NCBI GenBank assembly: GCA_010672825.2
Contig: JAAHFU020000004.1
Coordinates: forward strand, 496,001-560,000
Length of the DNA: 64,000 nt
Direction: 5' to 3'
Source of the DNA: Leptolyngbya sp. SIO1E4
GTDB lineage: Bacteria; Cyanobacteriota; Cyanobacteriia; Phormidesmidales; Phormidesmidaceae
Shown here: positions 49,420-58,445 of the stretch, in pieces
Numbering within the stretch: the first letter of the stretch is position 1
Layout of the letters: each line of letters opens with the position of its first letter
Translations under genes and position numbers: made by a program
Notes under the pieces: generated by a model
Told to the model about the DNA's origin: nothing
Database searches by the model: none
What the model saw: the letters and a program-made list of their open reading frames with translations, nothing else

Positions 49420-50421
49420 ATGGGAGACTCTCACTCTAATCGGCGTGATACGACTATTCGCCACTCACGTGAACGCAAACTCGATTTGGCCGCCCGCGCC
49501 GCCTGGCTGTACTACATTGCAGGCAATACTCAAGAAGCGATCGCAACCAAGCTAGAGGTATCCCGCCAGGCAGCCCAGCGGTTAGTGGCGTTGGCGGTGA
49601 GTGAAAAGCTGATTACCTTCCGGCTCAATCATCCGCTCAGTCACTGTATTGAACTGGCTGAAGCTTTGAGGGATAAGTTTACCCTGTCTACCTGTGAGGT
49701 GGTTCCTGACAGTGCGGATAATTTGCGCACGGGGCTGGGGATTGGTGCTGCCAACTATCTAGAAACCTATTTAGTCGCGAAAGCACCCACCATCGTGGCG
49801 TTTTCTTCGGGTCGGACGCTGCGGGCCATGGTGGAGCAGATCCCGTCGATGGATCAGCCCCAACACAAGATTGTTTCAATTGTGGGTAACATGTCGCACT
49901 ATGGCCGAGTGGGGGGGCATGAAGTCGTCATCCATCTGTGCGATCGCACTGGCGCCGCGGCCTATCCGGTACCTACGCCGGTTGTTGCGACCAGTGTTGA
50001 AGAGCGCAAGCTGCTGCAAACACAGCGATCGTTTATTGCCGTCAAATCTTTGGCTGAGCAAGCTAAAGTCACCTTTGTTGGCATTGGTGAAATTGGGTGG
50101 AATGCGCCTCTCCACGAAAGTGGTTTTATTAACGATCAAGAAATCACCGAACTTATCGAGCTGGGTGCGATCGGAGAAATTGCCGGATGGGCTTACGACC
50201 AACAGGGCGTGTTGCTTCAAGCCGGGACCAATCAACGGCTTGCTGGAGTGCCGCTGGAACAGCCCGTTGAGCGCCTGACGATTGGCGTCGCCGGTGGATT
50301 ACACAAAGCGGAGGCAATTCTAGCGGCACTCAATGGCCAGCTCATCAACGGGCTGATCACGGATGAATCCGTGGCTGAAGCAATTCTGCAGACCGCAAAA
50401 GCAACGAAACGCCATGGGTAA
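49420..50421 (+). CDS. SorC/DeoR-type sugar-responsive transcriptional regulator
   Basis: Taking the ATG at 49420, which avoids overlap with the kinase gene, gives 333 aa. The N-terminal helix-turn-helix (AAWLYYIAGNTQEAIATKLEV, SRQAAQRLVALAVSEKLITF) is followed by the sugar-phosphate-binding domain (GLGIGAANYLETYLVAKAPT, VAFSSGRTLRAMVEQIP, GIGEIGWNAPLHESGFI, GWAYDQQGVLL). It ends GVAGGLHKAEAILAALNG. It likely represses the polyol genes and is relieved by a phosphorylated sugar. Confidence 0.93.
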   Translation: MGDSHSNRRDTTIRHSRERKLDLAARAAWLYYIAGNTQEAIATKLEVSRQAAQRLVALAVSEKLITFRLNHPLSHCIELAEALRDKFTLSTCEVVPDSADNLRTGLGIGAANYLETYLVAKAPTIVAFSSGRTLRAMVEQIPSMDQPQHKIVSIVGNMSHYGRVGGHEVVIHLCDRTGAAAYPVPTPVVATSVEERKLLQTQRSFIAVKSLAEQAKVTFVGIGEIGWNAPLHESGFINDQEITELIELGAIGEIAGWAYDQQGVLLQAGTNQRLAGVPLEQPVERLTIGVAGGLHKAEAILAALNGQLINGLITDESVAEAILQTAKATKRHG

Positions 50422-50446
50422 TGACTGAATTTGAGTGGCGAGTAAG

Positions 50447-50492
50447 GTGGGCGCTGCTCACCGCATCAACTATTAATCACAAACCAGGCATA
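50447..50492. repeat. dispersed repeat, inverted copy 3
   Basis: GGGCGCTGCTCACCGCATCAAC then TTAATCACAAACCAGG, here broken for length, is the reverse complement of the cores at 16622 and 22885. It lies just downstream of the SorC-type gene, at the left edge of a short AT-rich insert. Confidence 0.75.
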
Positions 50493-50550
50493 TTGATTGA
50501 GGGTATCTGTTTAATGCAACCCAAGCATGGAACTTAAAATAGATTGGATT

Positions 50551-50898
50551 TTAGTCAAAGCTATTTTGAGGTATAGAGCCTTTGGTGAAGTCAAATCGAA
50601 TAATCCTTGCATTAGAGGTCGTCAGATAAACCTGAATATATATGGATTTATTTTGCAGGTTTATGCACCATTCGCATAGGTATAAATCTTCTAAGATTTC
50701 AATTTTTCTAGGCTTATATCCTTTGACTTCACCATAAATACGTATTAACGAATCCCATACTCTTTGCATTGAGATAAGATACTCCTTGTCAGGACAATTT
50801 TGAAATCTATTCCCTGCCCGAGTGAGTTTCCCTTCAATAAGATCTTCTATTATTTTCTCTACTTGACTGTCAATAATTTTATTCTCCATTGTCTGCAT
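50551..50898 (-). CDS. small hypothetical protein, possible immunity gene
   Basis: The 115-aa AT-rich gene encodes a charged soluble protein (KIIEDLIEGKLTRAGNRFQN, YGEVKGYKPRKIEILEDLYL, CEWCINLQNKSIYIQVYL). No family recognised. It lies between the SorC-type gene and its broken copy and resembles the orphan genes of the 16.6-29 kb island in base composition. Confidence 0.55.
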   Translation of the reverse strand: MQTMENKIIDSQVEKIIEDLIEGKLTRAGNRFQNCPDKEYLISMQRVWDSLIRIYGEVKGYKPRKIEILEDLYLCEWCINLQNKSIYIQVYLTTSNARIIRFDFTKGSIPQNSFD

Positions 50899-50913
50899 TT
50901 CTTATTTAAATCA

Positions 50914-51666
50914 ATGATCAGCACTGGTTTCTTAAGAGGTCGTTTGAAAAGAGCAGGTAGACTAGGCAGCCACATTCAAGCGACCTTAACTATACTCTGG
51001 TCAAGCATGGCCTTGTTCATTGTCCTCACCTGTAAAGGAAATATTTCAATGCAGGACTTCGTACGCTTCTCTGGTGGAGCCATCATTGGTAGGCTGCGTA
51101 TCTCTTTGCCAACAACTTTATTGGCTAACAGTCAAGGAATTACCCTGGATTTCTTCCTAGGGAAGTATATCTTTTATAGTGATGTAATCACTTCAATTGA
51201 AGTCAAAGGGACTTCAAAAATAGCCATTCATCATACTATGCACCAGTATCCCGAGAGAATAATCTTTATTTCCTCTAATTCAGAGAGAAAAGCTCGGCAA
51301 ATAAGGCGTTTATTACCTCATCTTTATACGCAGAAGAATCCTGCAATCTCCTCTCCGAGAAAAGGATGGCCAGTACGTTGGCAATTTGTGTCGTTTTCTC
51401 TAGCATGGTGGAACAGTCCATTTTTGATTGCTTCTCAATATCCAGAAATAAATGAAACTTTTCCCTTATCCGTCATAACTTCTATATTGACTTTTGTGGG
51501 CACTCTGCTAGTAATGAGATTCCCAAGTCTACAGTATTTTGTGGTAACACCAGGGAGGCATATTGGCGAAGTAAAACATGTGATTATCCTTGTATCTTTT
51601 CTGACTGGCATCATCTCTTTGTCTATGGTGATAGGGTTTATTGCTCAAGTTATACAACAGTCTTAA
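50914..51666 (+). CDS. hypothetical membrane protein
   Basis: The ATG at 50914 gives 250 aa. Hydrophobic segments appear near the N-terminus (IQATLTILWSSMALFIVLTC) and in the C-terminal third (VITSILTFVGTLLVMRF, HVIILVSFLTGIISLSMVIGF), with a ~120-residue polar middle (LGKYIFYSDVITSIEVKG, ERIIFISSNSERKARQIRRL) that resembles a PH-like beta domain. No family recognised. Confidence 0.55.
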   Translation: MISTGFLRGRLKRAGRLGSHIQATLTILWSSMALFIVLTCKGNISMQDFVRFSGGAIIGRLRISLPTTLLANSQGITLDFFLGKYIFYSDVITSIEVKGTSKIAIHHTMHQYPERIIFISSNSERKARQIRRLLPHLYTQKNPAISSPRKGWPVRWQFVSFSLAWWNSPFLIASQYPEINETFPLSVITSILTFVGTLLVMRFPSLQYFVVTPGRHIGEVKHVIILVSFLTGIISLSMVIGFIAQVIQQS

Positions 51667-51691
51667 CGATAGAGATTTGAGTTTCGTTCAA

Positions 51692-52314
51692 TATTTAGTC
51701 GCGAAAGGAGCGACCATCGTGGCGTTTTCTTCGGATCGGACACTGCGAGCCATGTTGGAGCAGCTCCCATCGATGGATCAGCCCCAACATAAGATTGTTT
51801 CAATCGTGGGTAACATGTCGCACTATGGCCGAGTGGGGGGCATGAAGTCGTCATCCATCTGTGCGATCCGGCCTATCCGGTACCTACGCCGGTTGTCGCG
51901 ACCAGTGTTGAAGAGCGCCAGCTGCTGCAAACACAGCGATCGTTTATTGCTGTCAAATCTTTGGCCGAGCAGGCTAAGGTCACCTTTGTTGGCATCGGTG
52001 AAATTGGGTGGAATGCGCCTCTCCACGAAAGTGGTTTTATTAACGATCAAGAAATCACTGAACTTATCGAACTGGGTGCGATCGGAGAAATTGCCGGATG
52101 GGCTTACGACCAACAGGGCGTGTTGCTTCAAGCCGGGACCAATCAACGGCTGGCTGGAGTGCCACTGGAACAGCCCGTTGAGCGCCTGACGATTGGCGTC
52201 GCCGGTGGATTACACAAAGCGGAGGCAATTCTAGCGGCACTCAATGGCCAGCTAATTAACGGGCTGATCACGGATGAATCCGTGGCTGAAGCGATTCTTC
52301 AGATAAACGGCTGA
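51692..52314 (+). pseudogene. broken partial duplicate of the SorC-type regulator gene
   Basis: This segment repeats bases 49768-50392 of the regulator gene at over 90% identity, covering the C-terminal two thirds. It has no HTH part, a 12-base deletion (loss of about RTGA), and six instead of seven G's near 51834, which shifts the frame after GNMSHYGRVGG. The C-terminal part stays open (AEQAKVTFVGIGEIGWN to ILQING). The last bases overlap the 3' end of the NrsS-like kinase gene. Confidence 0.92.
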
Positions 52315-53675
52315 GCAAGGGGGAGATGAATTTTGAATAAGCTGCCTTGACCTACTTCACTCTCAACGGTGAGCTGCCCATGGTGGCGATGGGCAATGAC
52401 CCGAGCAATGGCCAATCCTAAGCCTGTGCCGCCAGTTTTGCGAGAGCGATCGCTGTTGACTCGGTAGAAACGTTCAAAAATGCGGCTTTGCTCACTGACT
52501 GGAATACCGATGCCCGTATCTTTGACAGTGATGATAGCGCTGCGATCATGGGCTCCCAAGCTCACGAGCACGGATCCGCCAGAAGGCGTATGCTGAATGG
52601 CATTGGCCATCAAGTTAGAAACGAGTCGATAGAGCTGGGATTCATGCCCCGAGAAGTCTATCGCTGTCTCCGGCACCTGGCTGCTGAGGTGGATATCCGA
52701 GGTGGCGGCTAATTCAGCAAACTCCTCAGTAAGATCCGCAACAATATCATTCAGACAGCAGGGTTGGGGCGGCTTGGATGAAGTATCTTGCTCCAAGCTC
52801 GTAAGTAACAGTAAATCAGCCACTAATTGACTCAAGCGACGTCCCTGTCGTTCAACAGTTTGGAGCATAGAAGGCACCTGCTCCTGTTGTGCGTGGGATA
52901 AGCGGAGCATCGCTTCTACCGTTGCGAGTAGGCTAGCGAGGGGCGATCTCAACTCATGGGCGGCATTGGCAGTGAACTGCTGCTGCCGCTGATAGGACTG
53001 ATAAATCGGCTGCATCGCCAGACCCGAGAGCCACCAACTCGAAATGGCAATCAATCCCAACGCCAGAGGCAGCCCTCCAATCAGAATCCATCGCAGCCGC
53101 CGAAGTTCGGCATCAAAGGTAGCAAGGGTGCGCCCCACCTGCAGGTAGCCCCAGGAGGGATGCTCGTGCAGTTCTTCACCGGGAGCATGGGCGTGGGCGC
53201 TATGAATGATGGTGGTGAACTGGCGGTAGCGGTTGCCGTCTTCAGTCTGAAGGGTTTGCCAGGTAGTGAGATTGAGGCTGGCTGGCTGCGGTTCTGGCTG
53301 GTTAGGCGAAAAGGCCAACAGGTTGCCTTGATTGTCGAATAGGCGAATGTAGTAGGTGGAGCGATCGCTAATCCCTGTTGTATGACGTTGAATCAGGGAT
53401 GGATTTGGCTCACAGGGCTGCTCTACTAAGCAAAGGTCGGGAAAAATCTGCTGCAACACGGAGGTTGGATCTTCTGAAGGAGGCAGCATTGGTTCCAGAC
53501 TGTCGTGCAGTGTTCCGGCAATGGACTCAATTTCTCGCTCCAGTGCTCCCCAGTTGGCCTGAATCAGTGCACGGGCCATCCCCAAACCTAACAGGCTCAA
53601 AATGCCGCCCATCACTAAGGCATACCAACCTGCTAAGCGCATACGGCTGCGGCGAAAAAGTTTTTGGCTATTCAT
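52299..53675 (-). CDS. nrsS: sensor histidine kinase, NrsS/RppB-like
   Basis: The 458-aa kinase has two membrane segments (LAGWYALVMGGILSLLGLGM, WILIGGLPLALGLIAISSWW) around a ~150-residue periplasmic domain containing HSAHAHAPGEELHEHP, a possible metal site. HisKA carries phospho-acceptor His240 (NAAHELRSPLASLLATVE), and the HATPase domain has NLMANAIQHTP, DTGIGIP and GGTGLGLAIARVIAHRH. It overlaps the regulator gene by 4 bases. Cyanobacterial NrsS senses nickel. The stop codon lies in the junction with the duplicated SorC segment. Confidence 0.88.
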   Translation of the reverse strand: MNSQKLFRRSRMRLAGWYALVMGGILSLLGLGMARALIQANWGALEREIESIAGTLHDSLEPMLPPSEDPTSVLQQIFPDLCLVEQPCEPNPSLIQRHTTGISDRSTYYIRLFDNQGNLLAFSPNQPEPQPASLNLTTWQTLQTEDGNRYRQFTTIIHSAHAHAPGEELHEHPSWGYLQVGRTLATFDAELRRLRWILIGGLPLALGLIAISSWWLSGLAMQPIYQSYQRQQQFTANAAHELRSPLASLLATVEAMLRLSHAQQEQVPSMLQTVERQGRRLSQLVADLLLLTSLEQDTSSKPPQPCCLNDIVADLTEEFAELAATSDIHLSSQVPETAIDFSGHESQLYRLVSNLMANAIQHTPSGGSVLVSLGAHDRSAIITVKDTGIGIPVSEQSRIFERFYRVNSDRSRKTGGTGLGLAIARVIAHRHHGQLTVESEVGQGSLFKIHLPLAQPFI

Positions 53676-54367
53676 GGCGATGTCTTGAAACGATATCCCT
53701 GTCCGGCGACGGTCTCAATGGGGCAGTTGCAACCATAGCGGGCAAACTTGCGACGTAGCAGGCGAATCTGAGCCGCCACCACATTGCTCACGGGTTCTTC
53801 GTCCAAGTCCCACAGTTGGGAGCGGAGCTTGCTACCAGGAATGATGCGATCGCAGTTTTCCATCAGGTAAGCCAACACCTGAAACTCTTTCAAGGTGAGG
53901 GGAATCTCTAGGGTAGGCTGATCGGGCAGCTCAACCTGTAGCTGAGTATTAGCGTCATCCAGAGTGAAGGCCCCTACGGTCAACTGTTTGGGTTTTAATT
54001 GGGGCGATCGCCGCTGCAAGGCTCGCAGTCGCGCCAGCAACTCCTCCATCACAAAGGGTTTGACCAGATAATCATCGGCTCCCGCATCCAGGCCAGTGAT
54101 GCGATTGTCCGGTTGTCCCAAAGCGGTCAGCATCAGCACCGGCAGGGGGTTTTGGCGCGATCGTAGTCGCTGGCATAATTCCAGCCCTGATATCTCCGGC
54201 AGCAGCCAGTCAAAGATAGCCACGGTGTAGTCTGTCCACTGACTCTCCAGGCAGTGCCATGCCTGAGCCCCATCAGTGACCCAGTCCACCACATACTTTT
54301 CACCGATGAGCACTTGCTTGATGGCTAGCCCCAAGTCTTCTTCGTCTTCTACTAACAGGACGCGCAT
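53672..54367 (-). CDS. nrsR: OmpR-family response regulator, NrsR/RppA-like
   Basis: The 231-aa regulator has a receiver with VEDEED, phospho-acceptor Asp53 (VAIFDWLLPEISG) and the LKPF-type switch Lys (DDYLVKPFVMEE), then a winged helix with FQVLAYLMENCDRIIPGSKL and the GQGYRF ending. It is divergent from the adaptor/RND genes, the same arrangement as the nickel-responsive nrs system of Synechocystis. It likely activates the efflux operon. Confidence 0.9.
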   Translation of the reverse strand: MRVLLVEDEEDLGLAIKQVLIGEKYVVDWVTDGAQAWHCLESQWTDYTVAIFDWLLPEISGLELCQRLRSRQNPLPVLMLTALGQPDNRITGLDAGADDYLVKPFVMEELLARLRALQRRSPQLKPKQLTVGAFTLDDANTQLQVELPDQPTLEIPLTLKEFQVLAYLMENCDRIIPGSKLRSQLWDLDEEPVSNVVAAQIRLLRRKFARYGCNCPIETVAGQGYRFKTSP

Positions 54368-54489
54368 TCCACTCTGAGCGTCAACTACGAAGCTGATTCT
54401 ACCGAAGTCACCAACATTTCATCTGAATTTCACCTGCTCTGTGACACCCTTTGGGCAACTGTGTTTTGTAGGAACTGTGAGGAGGTACG

Positions 54490-55140
54490 ATGAAACGCTT
54501 GCCATTGTTGAGTTCTGTCCTGGCTATTAGCCTTGCGATGGGTACCCCCGCCGCCCTGGCCCATGTTGGTCATGGCGATGAGTTTCAGGCTGAAGGGGGG
54601 GTGAACCGGGTTGAGGTTAATGCTGAAACGGATGCACTGCTGGGAATTCAAGTTAGCCCCATTGAGGCGGCGACCGATGGCAGTGGTGTGGTGCTGATTC
54701 CTGTTTCGGCACTTGTAGATGACAATGATCGGCAACTGGTGTTTGTGGAATACGAGAACTTCTACGAGCCAGTCGATGTTGTGACAGGGACGACTCAAGG
54801 TGAGTTGATTGAAATCCTGGAAGGTTTATCCGTAGGCGAGCAACTGGTGACTCAGGGGAGTCTGTCACTCTATGCGGAATCGCGCAAAACCCAAACCACT
54901 GAAGCTGCTTCTGAGACTCCTGAAACAGCGTCTAGCGAGGCCGAAACGGCGGCTTCTACCTCAGAGGCAGTCCAAGAGCCAATGGCTGAATCGAGTGAAA
55001 CGGTTGAAACCTCCCCAGAAACCGCTGAGGCATCGGGTGGTTTTCCGGTGGGCCTCGTAGCGGCTATCGGTACTGGCGCAGCTGTGGTGATTGGGGCAGG
55101 GGTTGTTTTGAGCAGTGGCAACAAGAAGGGAAATTTATAA
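54490..55140 (+). CDS. short periplasmic adaptor-like protein of the RND efflux operon
   Basis: The 216-aa protein has a signal peptide (LSSVLAISLAMGTPAALA) and the mature start HVGHGDEFQAEGG, then a C-terminal-adaptor-like domain (VVLIPVSALVDDNDRQLVFV, GLSVGEQLVTQGSLSLYAE). An Ala/Glu/Ser/Thr-rich linker leads to a C-terminal membrane segment (GLVAAIGTGAAVVIGAGVVL). Full membrane fusion proteins are ~400 aa and contain barrel-sandwich and hairpin domains, which are missing here. It lies 5 nt before the RND gene. Confidence 0.75.
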   Translation: MKRLPLLSSVLAISLAMGTPAALAHVGHGDEFQAEGGVNRVEVNAETDALLGIQVSPIEAATDGSGVVLIPVSALVDDNDRQLVFVEYENFYEPVDVVTGTTQGELIEILEGLSVGEQLVTQGSLSLYAESRKTQTTEAASETPETASSEAETAASTSEAVQEPMAESSETVETSPETAEASGGFPVGLVAAIGTGAAVVIGAGVVLSSGNKKGNL

Positions 55141-55145
55141 GTTAA

Positions 55146-58100
55146 ATGCTGAACGCGCTTCTGAATCAGATTCTTAAAAATTCCATTACTCAACGGTGGT
55201 TGATTGTGGCGGCTGCAATCGTGGTCACGATTTGGGGCATCTTCAGCGTCACCCAAATGCCGCTGGACGTGTTTCCACCCTTCGCCCCACCCCAGGTAGA
55301 TATTCAGGTTGAAGCCGTGGGACTCGCCCCGGAAGAGGTGGAAACCCAGATTACTGTGCCCATCGAAAGTTCGGTGAATGGCCTGCCCGGAGTGACGACG
55401 GTGCGATCGTCCTCCAAAGTGGGTCTGTCGATGGTCAGCGTCGTGTTCGCTCAGGATGCTGACATCTACCAGGCCCGACAGGCCGTGACCGAGCGACTGC
55501 AACAGGTCACCAGTCAACTCCCCGAAAATGCCCACCCGCCAGAGATCTCACCGCTGGTGTCGCCGTTGGGCACCATCTTGCAATATGCCTTCACCGTGGA
55601 TGGGCAGGGGCAGACTTCCCTAATGGATCTGCGCCGTCTGGTGGACGTCACCCTGAAAAACCAGATTCTTTCGGTGCCGGGCGTGTCTCAAGTCACCCTT
55701 TACGGCGGCGACGAACGGCAAGAACAAGTGCTGGTGGACCCTGAGCGGTTGCAAGACCTCGATGTTTCCCTCAATGAAGTGACGGCAGCAGCAGCCGGAG
55801 CGAATGCCAACGCCCCAGGCGGTTTCCTGATTGGGGGTGGTCAAGAACTGCTGGTGCGTGGCCTGGGGCAGATGCAGTCCATTGAGGATTTGCAGCGATC
55901 GGTGGTGAAAGTGCAGGACGGTCAGCCCATTCTGCTGCGGGATGTGGCGACGGTGCAGACCGGAGCCGCCCTGAAGCGAGGTGATGCTAGCCTGAATGGT
56001 CAGCCAGCCGTGGTGCTGATGATTAACAAGCAGCCGGAAGTGGATACGCCCACCGTCACCGATGCTGTGGAAGCTGTGATTGCCGATTTGCGGGTCACCT
56101 TCCCAGCCGATGTGCAGGTGACCCGCACCTTCCGGCAGGCCAACTTCATTGATTCTGCCATTCGCAATGTCAGCGGCTCCTTGCTCCAGGGTGTGGTGAT
56201 TGTGTCGGTCATCTTGCTGCTGTTTTTGATGAACTGGCGCACGGCGATCATTACCCTTAGCGCCATTCCCCTGTCGCTGCTGATTGGCCTGCTGTTCATG
56301 AAAGCCTTTGGTCTGGGCATCAACACCATGACCTTGGGAGGGCTAGTGGTTGCTATCGGGTCTGTGGTGGATGATGCGATTGTGGATATGGAAAACTGCT
56401 ATCGCGGTCTGCGGACGAATCAGGCCCAAGGCAAACCGAAGCATCCTTTCCAGGTCGTGTATGACACCTCATTACAGGTGCGACTGGCGGTGATTTTTTC
56501 CACGGTAATTATTGTCGTGGTGTTCGCCCCTATATTTAGCCTGACCGGAGTAGAAGGCCGTATTTTTGCCCCGATGGGACTGGCTTATTTGTTCTCGATT
56601 CTGGCCTCAACTCTAGTGGCGATGACCCTGTCCCCCGCCCTCTGTGCGATTCTGCTGGCAAATCAAAATTTGCCTCAAGAAGGCACCTTCGTATCGCGGT
56701 TAGCGGAGCGGATTTATCGTCCACTGCTGGGGCTGTCCATGCGGGCACCGCAGCTCATACTCAGTTTGGCTTTGGTGGCTCTGGTGGCTTCAGCGGCAGT
56801 TGTCCCCTCACTGGGTCGGGTCTTTCTGCCGGAGTTTCAGGAGAAATCCCTGGTGAACTCGATGGTGTTGTTTCCCGGCATTTCCCTGGACATCACCAGA
56901 GGCGCAGGCAATGCCCTAGCCAACTCCCTCAAGGACAATCCCCTGTATGAGTGGGTGCAGGTGCGGGCTGGACGTTCCCCTGGCGATGCTGATGGGGCCG
57001 GCGTCAACATGGCCCACGTTGATATCGAACTCAGCGACGAAGCGTTAAAAGACCGAGAAGCCAGTGTCCAGAAACTGCGATCAGCCTTCCTAGAACTTCC
57101 AGGAGTGGCTCCCAATATAGGGGGATTCATTTCCCACCGTATGGATGAGGTGCTGTCGGGGGTGCGGAGTGCGGTCGCCATCAAAATCTTCGGTCCCGAC
57201 CTGGCAGAACTGCGAAGCATTGGTGAGCAGGTGCGCGATACCATCGAACCCATCGAGGGTGTGGTGGATTTGCAACTGGAACCCCAACTCCCCATCCGTC
57301 AGGTGCAGATTCAGTACGACCGGGAAGCGGCAGCGGGCTACGGCCTGACAATGGCTCAGATCTCCGAGATCGTGGAAACGGCTCTGAATGGTCGCATCGT
57401 CTCCCAGGTACCGGAAGATCAGCAGTTGGTGGACATTATCGTGGCGTTGCCAGAGGCAGCCCGCAATAGCCTGGATGCCATTAGCGCTATTCCGATTACC
57501 ACACCCACTGGTGAGTTGATTACTTTGGGAAATGTTGCCGATGTTGGTTATGGCATGGGGGCCAACGTGGTCAATCGGGAAGATGTGTCCCGCCTGATTG
57601 TGGTGTCGGCAAACGTGGCTGAGCGAGATTTGGGCAGCGTCGTCGGTGACATTCAGACTCAGATTCGGGAGACTGTGCAATTACCTAATGGCTACTTCAT
57701 TCAGTATGGGGGACAGTTTGAGGCCGAGCAAAACGCCACCAATAATCTGCTGGTGTACAGCATCCTGGCGGCGATCGCGATCGCGGTGCTGATGTTTTTC
57801 TCTGTCAAATCCTTGCCTGCGACCGTGGCGATCATGATTAACCTGCCCTTGGCCTTGGTGGGCGGTATTGTCTCCATTCTGTTGACTGGTGGCGTGATGT
57901 CGGTAGCCTCCCTCATCGGCTTCATCACCCTGTTTGGAGTGGCTGTCCGCAATGGGCTGCTGTTGGTGGATAACTACAACACCAAGTTTGTTGAGGGCTT
58001 GCCGCTGAAGAAAGCGGTGTTCCACGGTTCTCTGGAACGGGTGAATGCCATTCTTATGACGGCTCTTACCTCGGCTCTGGGGATGCTGCCATTGGCGATC

Positions 58101-58313
58101 TCCAGCGGTGCGGGCAACGAAATCCTACAGCCCCTGGCGATCGTGGTGTTAGGGGGGTTATTCACCTCCACAGCGCTCACGCTGTTGGTGATTCCAGCCC
58201 TCTATGCCAAGTTTGGTCGGTGGTTCATGCTGAAGCCCCCTCGAACTGACGTGGAGGTTGCATTGACAGCGAATGGGGCACCCAGGTCTACCACATTTAC
58301 AGGCCATAACTGA
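55146..58313 (+). CDS. RND heavy-metal efflux pump (CzcA/NrsA-type)
   Basis: The 1055-aa pump has the RND layout: TM1 (WLIVAAAIVVTIWGIFSVTQ), periplasmic loop 1, TM2-6 with VVAIGSVVDDAIVDMENCYR, a second loop, and TM8-12 with FFSVKSLPATVAIMINLPL and GVAVRNGLLLVDNYN. The acidic residues in the TM4 motif (VVDDAIVDMEN) fit the heavy-metal subgroup. It would pump Ni, Co or Zn out of the periplasm by proton antiport. Substrate is inferred from the NrsRS-like and CoaR-like neighbours. Confidence 0.93.
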   Translation: MLNALLNQILKNSITQRWLIVAAAIVVTIWGIFSVTQMPLDVFPPFAPPQVDIQVEAVGLAPEEVETQITVPIESSVNGLPGVTTVRSSSKVGLSMVSVVFAQDADIYQARQAVTERLQQVTSQLPENAHPPEISPLVSPLGTILQYAFTVDGQGQTSLMDLRRLVDVTLKNQILSVPGVSQVTLYGGDERQEQVLVDPERLQDLDVSLNEVTAAAAGANANAPGGFLIGGGQELLVRGLGQMQSIEDLQRSVVKVQDGQPILLRDVATVQTGAALKRGDASLNGQPAVVLMINKQPEVDTPTVTDAVEAVIADLRVTFPADVQVTRTFRQANFIDSAIRNVSGSLLQGVVIVSVILLLFLMNWRTAIITLSAIPLSLLIGLLFMKAFGLGINTMTLGGLVVAIGSVVDDAIVDMENCYRGLRTNQAQGKPKHPFQVVYDTSLQVRLAVIFSTVIIVVVFAPIFSLTGVEGRIFAPMGLAYLFSILASTLVAMTLSPALCAILLANQNLPQEGTFVSRLAERIYRPLLGLSMRAPQLILSLALVALVASAAVVPSLGRVFLPEFQEKSLVNSMVLFPGISLDITRGAGNALANSLKDNPLYEWVQVRAGRSPGDADGAGVNMAHVDIELSDEALKDREASVQKLRSAFLELPGVAPNIGGFISHRMDEVLSGVRSAVAIKIFGPDLAELRSIGEQVRDTIEPIEGVVDLQLEPQLPIRQVQIQYDREAAAGYGLTMAQISEIVETALNGRIVSQVPEDQQLVDIIVALPEAARNSLDAISAIPITTPTGELITLGNVADVGYGMGANVVNREDVSRLIVVSANVAERDLGSVVGDIQTQIRETVQLPNGYFIQYGGQFEAEQNATNNLLVYSILAAIAIAVLMFFSVKSLPATVAIMINLPLALVGGIVSILLTGGVMSVASLIGFITLFGVAVRNGLLLVDNYNTKFVEGLPLKKAVFHGSLERVNAILMTALTSALGMLPLAISSGAGNEILQPLAIVVLGGLFTSTALTLLVIPALYAKFGRWFMLKPPRTDVEVALTANGAPRSTTFTGHN

Positions 58314-58334
58314 GCGCAAAACTGGACTCGGGGC

Positions 58335-58363
58335 GCGGTTTGTTGACAAGCGATGCAAACCGC
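58335..58363. terminator. bidirectional terminator candidate between RND and TetR genes
   Basis: GCGGTTTG and CAAACCGC form an 8-bp stem with a 13-nt loop between two convergent genes. A clear T run is absent on either side. Confidence 0.5.
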
Positions 58364-58445
58364 TCCTCGTCAGCCTATCAATCACTTAATCTGCCACCTG
58401 CCCTTGAGGCGCAGACGAGATAGCCAGTGAGTCTGTAACAAAGCT

